A stretch of 64,000 bases of DNA from Alentia gelatinosa (taxonomy: Eukaryota; Annelida; Polychaeta; Phyllodocida; Polynoidae). The notes beneath the pieces were generated by a model. The model worked only from the letters and a program-made list of their open reading frames with translations. It made no database searches and was not told the origin of the DNA. Positions 9,931 to 20,491 of the stretch are shown one piece after another; within the stretch, counting starts at the first letter, position 1; every line of letters starts with the position of its first letter. The DNA is taken from assembly GCA_950022655.1 (NCBI GenBank), contig OX465582.1, positions 97,168,704-97,232,703 on the forward strand, in the 5' to 3' direction. A program made the translations under genes and the position numbers.

Positions 9931-11609
9931 TTGCCTACGGCCGATGCATGTGTTACGGGGGGCTGGGCCGTCGCTGTCCCGGCGCGCCCCCCCCCCACTG
10001 ATTACTTTGTTGAAAATACCCTCCATGTCCACGACGGAGGCGCGCCCAGCACCTCAGCAGATGAACCGCAAGAGGGCGCCACAGGCGCGTCGCCAGATAC
10101 GGCAGGTGGCGCCGCAGGCGACAGTCAGGACGCGGCAGGTACCCCCCCGGTTCCTCGGGTTGCGCCCCTACGGTGTGGGCCTGCCGCTTACGCTAAGGTT
10201 GTGAAATCCATCTGGCCTCGCCCTTTTCCTGGAGTGTGGGGAGGGCACGAGGCAATTGAGAGGGCTTACAGCGAGGTCCTGGTCTCGGGCCTCCCAAATT
10301 ACCTCGGGGCTCGGATACCCGTTCCCTCGGGCATGCGGATCGATGCATGGAGGGCGGCACTAGTCGACTACCACGATAATCAGGTCGTCGAATTTCTGGA
10401 GTACGGCTGGCCGTTGGGATTCACGGGCGCCAGCCCCCCCACCTCCACCCATCGCAACCACGCCTCCGCGGAGAATTACCCTCGCCACGTCGCGGCCTAC
10501 CTGGAGAAGGAACTCGGGGAGGGGGCGTTGGTAGGCCCGTTCCGGGACCTCCCCTTCAGCCCGTGGTCGGCCGTATCTCCCCTCATGACTCGTCCAAAGA
10601 GGGGCTCCTCCAGCAGGAGGGTGATAGTCGATATGTCCTTCCCCACCGGGGGCGGGGTCAACGCGGGCGTGGAAATGGGCCCCCATCTGCCGTACGCCCA
10701 GACATGCACCCTCCCTACGGTCGCCGACTTAGCGGAGAGAGTTCGGGCACTGGGAAAAGGGGCGTAGCTTTGGAAAGCCGACATGGCCCGGGCTTACCGC
10801 CAGCTACGGGTGGACCCTCGGGACCTCCCCCTCCAGGTCGTCGCGGCCGAGGGGAGGTACTACATCGACCCGTGCTGCCCGTTCGGTGCCCGCCTCTCGG
10901 CCTCGGCCTGTCAGAGGGTCACACGCGCTGTCACCTTCCTCCTGGGCCGTGGGGGCCACCACGCGTTGTCGTACATCGACGACTTCGCGGGCGCCGAGGC
11001 CACGCGCCAGGAAGTGACAGGCACCTACACCGCCTTCGAGGGCCTCGCGGCGCGCTTGGGCCTGGACCTCGCCGCAGATAAGTGTAGCCCTCCGGCCCAA
11101 CGAATGGAGTGGCTAGGTATTGACATAGATACGGTCGCGATGACCCTGCGCATCCCGGAGGACTGGCTGGCCGACGTAGTGAGGGAGTGCAAGGCGTGAT
11201 CTCCCGTAAACCCATCACCCGGGCCCGCCTCCAGTCCATCGTCGGCCACCTCATATACGTCGCCCATTGCGTATCACAAGCCCGCAAGTTCGTCGCCCGT
11301 GCTCTCGCCTTCCTGCCTCGAGTCCCGGGAGTTGGGGTGGCGACCATCCCAGCTGCGGTAAAAGAGGACTTTCGGTGGTTTACACGTTATGCAACGGCCG
11401 CCAATGGCGTGGTCCTGGTTTCTCCACACAGAGAACCGTTTAGCATCTTTGTGTCTAGCAGGGACGCGGTCATCGTCGCTGAGACGGCCACCGCGAGATT
11501 GCGCCAGGAGCCGCCTGGCACCGCGGCCGCCCTCGGCCCCGGGCTCCGGTTCCACGCGGTAGCCATTCTCCAGGGCATTGCTACTCTCGGCCCCTGCATG
11601 CCCAGATGA
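9931..11609 (+). pseudogene. Reverse transcriptase of retrotransposon 1, with nonsense and frameshift
   Basis: RT of the DIRS/Ngaro type. The N-terminal region has LEYGWPLGFTG and FSPWSAVSPLMTRPKR, matched in the second element. An in-frame TAG at 10765-10767 interrupts just before motif A (KADMARAYRQL). Reading on in the same frame gives motif B (CPFGARLSASA), motif C (YIDD in HALSYIDDFAG) and WLGIDIDTVAMTLRIPED. A TGA at 11197-11199 closes this frame, and homology continues in another frame from 11187 (RARLQSIVGHLIYVAHCV, KEDFRWFTRYA). The RNase H that should follow is not traceable: only about 45 codons of unrelated sequence separate the RT thumb from the recombinase. The enzyme cannot be made in full from this copy. 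Confidence 0.85.
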
Positions 11610-12526
11610 TGGCATCCCTGGCGTCGGCTGAGGCCCCCACGACGCGCCAGAACCACCTCATCCAGGCTCAGGCCTACATGCGTTTTGCCGTCTCATCAGG
11701 ATTCGATCCTCGCTGGCCGACCGTCGCCTACGGGGCCCTCTACACCCAGGCCTTAGCCAATTCATTTCGGGCCCCGGCAACCGCCGCCAACTATTTATCA
11801 GGAGCTCGGACCTGGATACGCCGCCATGGCGGGGACCCGGCACCGCTGTTTGCAGACGAGGTCCTCGCGGTTCAGCGCGGCACCAGACGCCTCTCCGCCC
11901 ACATTCCGGCACCGGCCCCTGCAGTTCGCCTTCAAGAACTCCGGCACGTGCTTCTCTACTTATCCAGGGCCGAGCCCTCGGCCCTCGTCCTCCGGGCGGC
12001 TCTACTTATAGCATACTTCACGTTTCTGCGGGCCTAGAACCTCGTATCTCCGTCATTGACCTCGTGGGGCGGCCCCCACACCCTTCAGCGAGCGGACCTA
12101 CAGGCCCAGCATGGACTCCTCAGGATCCACGTGAGATCGACCAAGACACGGTCACGTGTGGCCCCCCCTCACGTGGTCGATCTCCCGTGCTTGGCGGATC
12201 CGCTGATCTGCCCGGGAGACGCCTATAGGAACTACGTCGCGGCCGTTCCGGCCCCTCCACGGGCGCCAGCGTTCATCCTCTCATCATCAATGCTGCTTAC
12301 CTCTCGGCCGTTGTGCGCCGTGATGCGTGCTGCCTTGGCGGCCGTGGGATTCCCGGCGGCCGAGAGAGTAACACTCCACTCCTTGAGGAGGGGGGCAGTC
12401 CACGATGCCGTGGCTGCGGGGGTTCCCCAGAGTGTTATCTCCCATCATGGCACCTGGAACAGTGCCTCGGGCATTAGGCCTTACTTACCCCCGTCAGGAA
12501 GGACGTCGACCCCTTCCCGACTGTAA
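11606..12526 (+). pseudogene. Tyrosine recombinase of retrotransposon 1, one nonsense codon
   Basis: The N-terminal core-binding domain (TRQNHLIQAQAYMRFAV) is followed by the catalytic domain. The frame runs to FTFLRA and meets a TAG at 12035-12037, directly after the first catalytic Arg, then resumes in the same frame (NLVSPSL). The remaining catalytic residues are present: HSLRR (the H-x-x-R box), HHGTW, and RPYL with the candidate nucleophilic Tyr. The frame ends at 12526, 14 bases before B1. In this family the recombinase inserts the circular cDNA. The single amber codon would abolish it unless read through, and no known readthrough context surrounds it. Confidence 0.85.
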
Positions 12527-12540
12527 TAATAAGTTTGGCA

Positions 12541-12743
12541 TTTATGCCTATGCCCTTTGGCATAATTTCTCACGTTTGAGAACATTTTTATATTTCAGGG
12601 TTATTTACTACGGACACTAAATATTCATGTCTTATCTAAGATTACAATGTTCACATTCCATGTAATCTCCAGTTGTAATAATACATGAACTTGTCTCACT
12701 GAAATAAATCCCCTGTAATTCCAATTCCGCCTCCGTTATAATT
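12541..12743 (+). repeat. B1 split direct repeat
   Basis: 203 bp; matches B2 (12929-13131) with a single visible difference (A at 12646, G at 13034). It contains AAATAAATCCCC-type sequence near its end that could act in polyadenylation. Its last three bases, ATT, are the first three of A2. Confidence 0.95.
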
Positions 12744-12879
12744 GAGGCTAATTGGAAATTGGTAGTAATTCTACGGGAGGAATGAGTGGCGCCACCTAGC
12801 GCTTACGCGATCGCGTCGCAGATGCGCACAGTACTCCACAGAGGGCGCCTCCAGCGATCTTCAAGCCAGCGTTTGCTTC
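12741..12879 (+). repeat. A2 split direct repeat
   Basis: Second copy of the 139-bp A repeat, abutting B1 with a 3-bp overlap (ATT). This B1-A2 junction equals the sequence expected if the right end of B2 were joined to the left end of A1. Confidence 0.95.
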
Positions 12880-12928
12880 AGAACCCGCCCACCCTCACCT
12901 TTTTCGTCAAAGACTCATGTTCTAGGGC

Positions 12929-13131
12929 TTTATGCCTATGCCCTTTGGCATAATTTCTCACGTTTGAGAACATTTTTATATTTCAGGGTTATTTACTACG
13001 GACACTAAATATTCATGTCTTATCTAAGATTACGATGTTCACATTCCATGTAATCTCCAGTTGTAATAATACATGAACTTGTCTCACTGAAATAAATCCC
13101 CTGTAATTCCAATTCCGCCTCCGTTATAATT
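12929..13131 (+). repeat. B2 split direct repeat (right end of element 1)
   Basis: Second copy of the 203-bp B repeat, separated from A2 by 49 bp (12880-12928). It ends in ATT, followed by host sequence ATCCTTTACG. Confidence 0.95.
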
Positions 13132-13215
13132 ATCCTTTACGCTAAAACATCAATACTCTGCTGAGCTTCTTTTAAAAAAAAGAAGAAAATTTGCACTGTA
13201 GAAGGGTAAATGATA

Positions 13216-13745
13216 TTATCCTACCCCTAATAAAAAACGCCATAGGCTTAACATGGGATTTGTTTATGTTACAGGGGTGACATAAAGTGTTGTTTATGCC
13301 ACTACTTTCTGGTACTGAAGAAATATAGGAACAGGGTAGGATAAAATCTAGACGCCACTCGTTTTAGTTTGACCTTATTTATGCCACTCATTTTGTTGGC
13401 TCCATAATGTCACTCGTCTTCGACTCGTGAAATTATGGAGCCAACAAAATGCGTGGCATAAATAAACTCAGACTCAAACTCGTGACATCTCTTGATATTG
13501 ACCTCTGCGTGGCAGCTAGTCTAGTCAATTCCTCTATTGACAGTAAATGATCTTCGACAGAGAACAAAACTTTTCACTTAGAGGATTGGAAGTCAAGCAT
13601 ACTTGATAAGTATTAGACACAGCATCCACCAACACCTATATACCTTCCGATACTATCAAGAAACGTCACGTTGTGCGAAATAAACTCGCGCCATAATGAA
13701 CGTTCATATGACATTTTGTGACGTTCAGATTTTATCCTATCCCGT
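13216..13745. mobile_element. Foldback element with TTATCCTACCC ends and layered palindrome
   Basis: The left end TTATCCTACCCCTAATAAAA recurs at 44578; a GGGTAGGATAAA word at about 13335 and ATTTTATCCTATCCCGTCTC at about 13731 mark internal and right shoulders. The hairpin at 13346-13490 has arms of about 60 bp. Its apex, CACTCGTCTTCGACTCGTGA, is at 13411-13430. Related shoulders with different stems occur at 37460-37790, 41985-42265 and 44578-44965. No ORF. Confidence 0.6.
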
Positions 13746-13749
13746 CTCC

Positions 13750-14790
13750 ACAATTTTTAGAATAATAAGAAATATATTTACATATTTAGGGGCGGGCCTC
13801 TCGGCTAGCGGTGTCTATCAGTAGATCATCGTAGAAACCTAACTAACTGCCACGATATATCAACTACGATTTTGATTTTGTACGAGGAGGTGAAATCGTT
13901 GTGTAGTAGGCCTACTTTTACACTACACGGGAAAAGGATGTCTTAATGATATTTACGGAACCCCAATATCTACTGCTTCAGTCTGACTTACACTATCCCT
14001 ACTTCACGACCACTCACGGATTTGTTGATTTTGATTGAAAAAGTACATGATTTTTACATTTGTGCATAACTCCGATTTGCTATATTGAGTTGTAAAAAAC
14101 TCTTCCATTGGATAAAATCGGGTCCCCGATTTCAGCCGATTGCACCGATTTCATCCGAAAAAATTTCACTGACCAATAAGATAGGACCGCGGGAAACGAC
14201 AGTAGTCGACTTCGGAGAGAGAAAAACAACCGGGAACTACTCGTGGTCGCGTCACTCACCTGATCACTGCTTCGTCTCATACTGTCCGATTTGCTATATG
14301 TTACATTAGTACAAATACATATTAGAAACACCACATAGGGGCGCTATAGCTAATATATAAGTTGAACAGATATAATCATGAACCATGGTCTGTAAGCACA
14401 ACGAACCGGATACGGTCCAGTGCCAATGGAAGGGGAAGTATTTATATGATTATGATAATTGTAACTCATAAAAAACCGGGGATATTTGTTTTCAATGCAT
14501 GTATCCTATTGCTCGTGTACTCGCAGTTAAAGAGGAGGGTATCCTTATTGTGGGCAAATTATGATTATTGTAAGCGAGGGGAAACCAGCTGTTTCTACTT
14601 AGAACCCAGATGTAGAACAGATTGAGCGTCATTGGCGTGTAACATAAATAAATACAATTAACAGTGACAATTTATACATTTATACATTTGTTGGACCTAG
14701 GTAGCGACCTACATGTACACGTTCGCCGCTCTATATGAATGTTGTCTATAGCCTTGATGTTGCATAAGATCCATAACGCAAATAGTATTG
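13750..14790. other. Non-coding stretch
   Basis: No convincing exon. A slightly GC-richer patch at 14110-14280 contains overlapping frames on both strands, but neither has good splice sites or a recognisable product. Confidence 0.4.
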
Positions 14791-14794
14791 AGGT

Positions 14795-15090
14795 TTATCT
14801 CACACCTGGTATTTTCTCCCTATAGACTTAACATTGGAACTGGTATCCAACGCCCATGGAGTATTTAGAAAAAATTCTCAATGGGGGATTATGTCACAAA
14901 TGTTATCCGATTAGGCAATATCAGAGGTGGGATGAATTCAGAAACCTATGAAAGTTTGTGGTCACAGCTCGATAACATCTCGCTTGAATCGCCACGTAAT
15001 TCACGTGGCTTCACCTTGTGAATTACTACGCAGTTCAAACTCGATGGGATACGAGCTCTGACCCTAAACCTTCATAGGTTTCCTCCACAT
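14795..15090. mobile_element. Foldback element family A, copy 1
   Basis: Non-palindromic half (CCCTATAGACTTAACATTGG... through GGGGGATTATGTCACAAA) followed by a hairpin at 14935-15085. The arms contain GAAACCTATGAAAGTTT and its inverted partner ending CATAGGTTTCC. Apex CACGTGGCTTCACCTTGTGA at 15002-15021. Other copies are at 36868-37450, 42640-42925 and 48350-48635. Confidence 0.75.
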
Positions 15091-15099
15091 TCTACAACA

Positions 15100-16700
15100 T
15101 GCTACGTACACGTGTATATATTTCTGTAAATGGTGTCTATTTTGTTATAGTTGCTTGACTACCGCCCTAGACAGACATTAGGTTTTAGCTTATCATTTGT
15201 TTTATACTATAATGACACCTTATTGGTTTTGAACATGGGAGTTAAGGTATGCAATTGAAATAACAGTTTCAAGGTCTCTCCTGGAATATTCTCTAACCCT
15301 TTAAGGATGGAAGCCTGTGGCCGACCTACTCCCATAAAGATGGGTGCTAGTAGCAGTTTGTCCCACTATAGAGGACTGGCACATAATGGTTAAAACTCAT
15401 AATTCAAGTTTCTAATCACACAATGTAATACCTATTCATAAATATTTTGTTTCTTCTCAATAGAAAAACTTAATATGATATCATATCTACATTTTGTGAA
15501 GATTTCATGAATTTTGCTCTATCATTTCTTTGTCAAAACATTTTTGTAAATATTGGAACAGTGATGCCTCAAGGCAGAACCAAGTTATTCTGTCTATTTA
15601 AATTGTTTACTTTATTTATATCTGCTACTGTGATATTGTTGGAAAATTTGCTACTGAGATCAGAACTCAAACGAATTGGAACTATCTTCACCTGACAACC
15701 TAGGACTGGAATCACAGATTCCACAAAAAACTGTGATACCTGGGACATTTTCACTATTCAATAATAATTGTAAATATGTTCTACGGGTACAGGGTCACTA
15801 AGCTTGAATGTGATCCTCAAATGTATGTAGATGTATCTACCCAAGCTCTATGTAAGATATTTCTCCATACTGTTGGGGCAAGTAATACCGGCCTCACGGC
15901 CGATGCCCTCGCAGTCTAAATAAAGAATATAATTTTTTTTTTTTTAAAAGGCATCATGCGTTTTAGTGCGGTGATGCCTTCAGGCACCATGCATCCTTAA
16001 ATGGTTACGTAAACTCCATGTTCAGTTAAAAACCAATTTGAGAAAACACAATTTTCCAACACCGATACCTTCTTTTTGTAGTAAAGATAAATCTAAGGGA
16101 AATGAGTGTAAGTTTCAACCATCAACACCAGTGTAATATTGATACAAGGGACACATATCAGCACATCAATTATGAAACACAACAATAATCCTATGTGTGC
16201 AGCATGCAGGAGATCAGTGGCGGATCGCATGATAAAACCACACCCTGTACATAAATAATTCTAGTGTGTTTGGTGGACATAAACACAACAGTATCATTCC
16301 CATTACCTATGCACATGAGCTGCATTCAGATGCCTATATTTCATGTATATGTGTGCATGTTTAAACTCCCTGTTTTATTAGTGGCCTTGTGCTCCATGGT
16401 CCCACCTCAGTCCGGTCTTTGTTGGAGCCTCTCGAGGCCACTCTCCCAGCAGATCTTTCGCGCCACCAGCACTAATCTCTGCCTCAACCCAATGACGTCA
16501 TACGCTGGTTTACGGGGTGCCTGCTTACGACCGGGGGGGGGGGGGGGGGGGGGGGCAGCCAATATTTCGGATTCAAAATAAGACATCTGTCAAAAGTTAT
16601 GAAACTCAAACAACTCATTTATTATGACTTGGGTAATATGGGGATTGCAATATGAGCTTCACAGACAATCCAGCTGTTTCTATTTCAGCTTTAAACCACT
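15100..16700. other. Non-coding stretch with homopolymers
   Basis: Contains T-rich and poly-G tracts, including a run of about 23 G at 16532-16554, and no supported exon. The frames around 15507-15754 on both strands are AT-rich and unrecognised. Confidence 0.4.
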
Positions 16701-17162
16701 TTATAATGTGAACCCACATTTGATTAGACTACCCTGCAAGTGAGCACATGTGTCATGCTGACAAACAAAAGCTTGCAACACATGAGGTGTTGTCCATGGG
16801 AGATAATCCCTATGACTATATCTGATTTGAAATAACAAATAACATAAATGAGTGTTTTTATTTGTCATAGAAATATATGCATCTCTATTTACAAGTAAAC
16901 CACAAAATACTCCCCAAAGCACTAAGAATTTAGGATATTTCAAAATTGGCGTATGGGCCAGATTTGGGCCCAAACAGGCAGGATAAGATATGAGCGGCCA
17001 CAGAATCTCTGCTAGGAGAGTGTCTCGAAGCGAGATCTGCATGCTGTGTGACGAGCAGGGCAGTGAGTTCACCAGCTGCAGCGCTCGGCGGAACCAGCCA
17101 TTCGCTGTGAGCCGGTCACGGATAGGCAGGTGACTTGAGAAAGTCGGGAACCAGCGGTGCAC
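16701..17162 (-). CDS. Unrecognised ORF, 153 codons
   Basis: The first half is GC-richer than its surroundings and protein-like: it starts MHRWFPTFSSHLPIRDRL and contains NGWFRRALQLVNSLPCSSHS. A CAG precedes the first codons (...GCGCAG, GTG CAC CGC), so this may be an exon whose coding part begins upstream. The second half is AT-rich and unconvincing. I recognise no family. Possibly one real exon of about 180-230 bases followed by intron or decayed sequence. Confidence 0.25.
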   Translation of the reverse strand: MHRWFPTFSSHLPIRDRLTANGWFRRALQLVNSLPCSSHSMQISLRDTLLAEILWPLISYPACLGPNLAHTPILKYPKFLVLWGVFCGLLVNRDAYISMTNKNTHLCYLLFQIRYSHRDYLPWTTPHVLQAFVCQHDTCAHLQGSLIKCGFTL

Positions 17163-17354
17163 CTGCGCACATCGGACAAGAGTGTCTCGGCAGAACTGAC
17201 CCGTGTCCCTTCCACCGGTTTATTTTCACCTTTCAGGTGTCATTTGACCTCTACACGAATTCATCCCATTCTAACCACACGTGTATGCTACATAATAGAA
17301 CCTAAACACTAAAAAAAACATAATTTGTAAGTGTCGCGCATCTGGACATTTGCT

Positions 17355-17512
17355 AGACCATCCATTAAGTACGTACGCAGAATTTCTGAAATTTTGGACC
17401 ACCCCAATGTTGTACGCAATGGAACAAAGAAGGAGCACACACAAAATTAATAGAAAAAATTGCCCCCCCCCCCCCCCACACCCCACCTCAGTGCGTACGT
17501 ACTTTATGGAGC
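17355..17512. mobile_element. Foldback element with GTACGTACGCA ends
   Basis: CATTAAGTACGTACGCA at the left and TGCGTACGTACTTTATGG at the right are inverted copies. The interior includes a run of about 15 C near 17463-17477. A related end, CCATCCATTAATTGCGTACGC, appears at about 46569, suggesting another member there. Confidence 0.6.
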
Positions 17513-18039
17513 GACCCTGAGAAGAAAGCTCCCACGTGATCTTCTCGTGTAGGCATTTGATGATGATATCAAATACATGTCCATATCCGGGAAAATATGC
17601 CCAAGATATGTACTCAACTTTGCAGTAAATGATATTCCGCATAGAACTATTGCAAAATATCTATACTACGAAACCTACATTAACTCAGCAACAGCGAGGA
17701 AATGATATAGCGGCATGCCTAAAGATACATTTTGGCAGAAACGGCTTGGGAAGTAGAAATTCTAATTGATGACAAATTCTGAATGATGACAAAGAAAATG
17801 AAACAAAGTTGTTTGAATGTAATCATGGAACTATATCCAAGTCCGTGATGTGATCTATGACGCTTAGGAAATAGGCAATCAATATGGGTGGTGAACGTCG
17901 GTCATACAACATTCATCGTATCCTGCTAACTACGATATGGTATCTTCTAGCCTGTGGCTGTATAATAACCCATTAAACATATGTATTTTCTAGTTCCAAT
18001 TAATGATCTATGTTCTCCATGGGAGGTGTTTTATAGATG

Positions 18040-18400
18040 TGATAACACCAATAGTTAAGCACCTACCTTCCTTAGATAGCCTTCCCAAAGAAGTTTGTAC
18101 CGTGACATAGTACTTTTTAGCATTTCTGTATTTTGTATATGTTCCAAACTATTATAATCTAGAAATATTTGAAGATAGCAATAGAACATCAGTGTCATCT
18201 AGCCACGAAGTCATAATATTGCAGTTCCCATAGACACCAATAGTTAAGCACTTAAATTCTTCAGATGTCCTTCCAAAATAAGTTAGCAACGTGAAATGCC
18301 CTTTTTCATTTTCTATTTACTGATCTATGAAACTTATATTATCCAAAGTTATTTGCGAAAATCAATAGAATTAAGAAATCACCTAAATACCAGCATAATT
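18040..18400. repeat. Diverged tandem duplication, period about 185 bp
   Basis: ACACCAATAGTTAAGCAC occurs at about 18046 and again at about 18236. Each is followed by a CTT(C/A)...CCTTCC segment, an AGTTxGxxxCGTGA segment and CCAAAxTATT. The copies are well diverged. Confidence 0.6.
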
Positions 18401-19099
18401 TGTCTTTAATAGAGACCGTTTCCGTTACATAGTCGAATTATCATAGCTGCGCCTGTGTAGCACGGCTATATTCAAATGGTACCATCAGTGGTCATTTCAG
18501 TCAGACAGGTCTATGCAACACCTTGTCTATAACACACCTCCCTGGACGTAGTAACCAAACTGGTATCAACTAATATAAATACATAGGTTGGCCCATTTCA
18601 TGTCACCTCGTGTCCTGTTGCAGACAGGCATGCAAGGAGCACAGGCCTGCCATCTATCGTTTACTCTAAAAGGCTAACATAATATTGAAGGTGTTTGATA
18701 CATCGCCGTTTTCAAAAGTCAACATTTGGAAGGATTGGATATAACCTCTCTAGATATTGGACCCGCGTCAAACGAAGCATGTAGATAACAAGTAAAAAAG
18801 CCTGAAGAAACAATGGATAGACCGTTGCCGCATATCAATGGAGTTTATCTCTTGGGTAGAGAAATAAGGTAAGGGCCAAAGTGCTGCCATCTCGTGTGTA
18901 TGGGGGATACTAAGCGAGATGCTGAGAGCTCAAGGTGCATCTGCCTAAAGAGTGTTTCACACGTAAGGCCCAATGCACCTCAGACGGGTGTGCTTCACAA
19001 CTTTTCCGAGTCTGATGTGATTCTGCTTTGGTGCACAAATCTTATGGCAAGGTGCCAATTTTTGCTTTTGCAAATTTGCGAATTTGATTCACATGTACA

Positions 19100-19322
19100 T
19101 AAAGCGTGATTCACACGATGAGATTCATTTATCTCACAGGGTGTTTGTCTGAGACAAATCCTGCTGAGGTTCTGAACTCGGACACAATCCCTTTGTCTAA
19201 ATTTAGGGTTCAATGTTTTTCCACTGCAATTGTTGGCGACATTTCCCCCTAAAACGAACAGAATCTCATGAGATTTTGAACCCTGTGAGGTACGGGACTC
19301 CCACCGTGTGAATTCCACTTGA
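19100..19322. mobile_element. TA-flanked MITE, AAGTGG family, copy 1
   Basis: About 220 bp, with the same internal landmarks as the copy at 51421-51653: GTGTTTGTCTGAGACAAATC, TTTGTCTAAATT and AGAATCTCATGAGATTTTG. The right end GTGTGAATTCCACTT is inverted relative to the left end AAAGCGTGATTCACACG. The size and TA border in the better copy suggest a non-autonomous Tc1/mariner-like element. A further degraded relative may follow to about 19510. Confidence 0.7.
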
Positions 19323-20437
19323 ATAACAAATTCTCCGGAGATTCTGTATCACGTTAGAGGTAATCGTCGACGACAATTACCAACAAAAAGATTCGTCTCA
19401 GAGAAATAGTACCCTACCATTCATACGAAGGGATTGTGTTCCAGTGGAGAAACTGAGCAGGACATATGCTCTGCAAGGTCCACGAATCCCACCGTGTGTA
19501 TTCTACCTAAGAATATGAGAGAACTCTCCACAAAACGAAGTCATCCCAGGATCCAAGTAATACAGAGTACAAAAAAAACATATATATTTGTTTTTATTTG
19601 CGCAAAAGGCCATTACCTTCTTGGATAAAGAAGATGTATATGTTCCACTTGTTTCATACTTTTGAACTCTACAGAAGAAGCACAACAGTTTCATACATAA
19701 AGAGTTTTCATACACAAATCGTTCCTGCAAATCTTTCTCAACATAAATCTTAACACATGAGGTCACATGGTCACCACAACTGGGAACGTGCCTCGTTTTA
19801 GTGGATTTAGCATTAGATCCTTGTGGTCGTAGGCTGGCACACTGCTGCCCCCTAGCGTCTCATACACACATCACACACATTCACTATTTCACTTTTTATC
19901 CTATCCACAGTTCCCCTTCTCCCTCCGCCTTCATTCCTGCTGCATCCACCATCACCACTACATGTTCATCAGAATTTCCTACCCATCATCACCCTTTTTT
20001 CATTCATATCTTTCCTTTACAATCACTATCTTTAATAGGGGTCATTATATATATACATGTATTACCTTAAGTTTATAACCTCCAAAATATCACACATTAC
20101 ATCAACTATGACAAATGTACACAAATTAAAAAAAATGTATCTTTACATATAAAAGCAATTGTCATTAGAATTCTATTTGCCTAAGCAGCCACTTCTCCTT
20201 TTTATCATTTCGCGGAGTGCACAGCAGTGTGACCTACTTTACACTAATACAAAATGGCGCGAGTGTGAAATGGGTCAATTCTTAGTCTGTCGGACTGTTA
20301 TTTGTACATGTACTGTTAAGCCTTTTATAAGAATGAATAACAATAAAGATTTATAACAGCAGTGATTTGCACAATAAGTTTGATATTTATTTACATTTTA
20401 TTGCATTGCTTCTGGAGCTTTCTATTATATCCTAGTC

Positions 20438-20445
20438 CATTTATT
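20438..20445 (-). promoter_or_regulatory. Candidate polyadenylation signal
   Basis: TTTATT on the plus strand reads AATAAA on the minus strand, about 50 bases after the methyltransferase stop codon. Confidence 0.4.
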
Positions 20446-20491
20446 ATAAAGGGTCGCCTTTAATGAGCGAATCCTTCGCCTTTCGTTGTTT

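Larger units (their letters stand above)
8451..13131 (+). mobile_element. Ngaro-type tyrosine-recombinase retrotransposon 1 (complete, genes broken)
   Basis: The architecture is A1 (8451-8589), gag-like frame, RT, tyrosine recombinase, B1 (12541-12743), A2 (12741-12879), B2 (12929-13131). Split direct repeats in this order are the hallmark of PAT/Ngaro elements, which form a circle by recombination instead of using an integrase (established knowledge). No methyltransferase gene is present, which favours Ngaro over PAT or DIRS. A1 begins with ATT, B2 ends with ATT, and B1 and A2 overlap by the same ATT. The interior is much more GC-rich than the host DNA. Coding damage (a frameshift in gag, stops in RT and recombinase, no recognisable RNase H) makes it non-autonomous. 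Confidence 0.92.
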
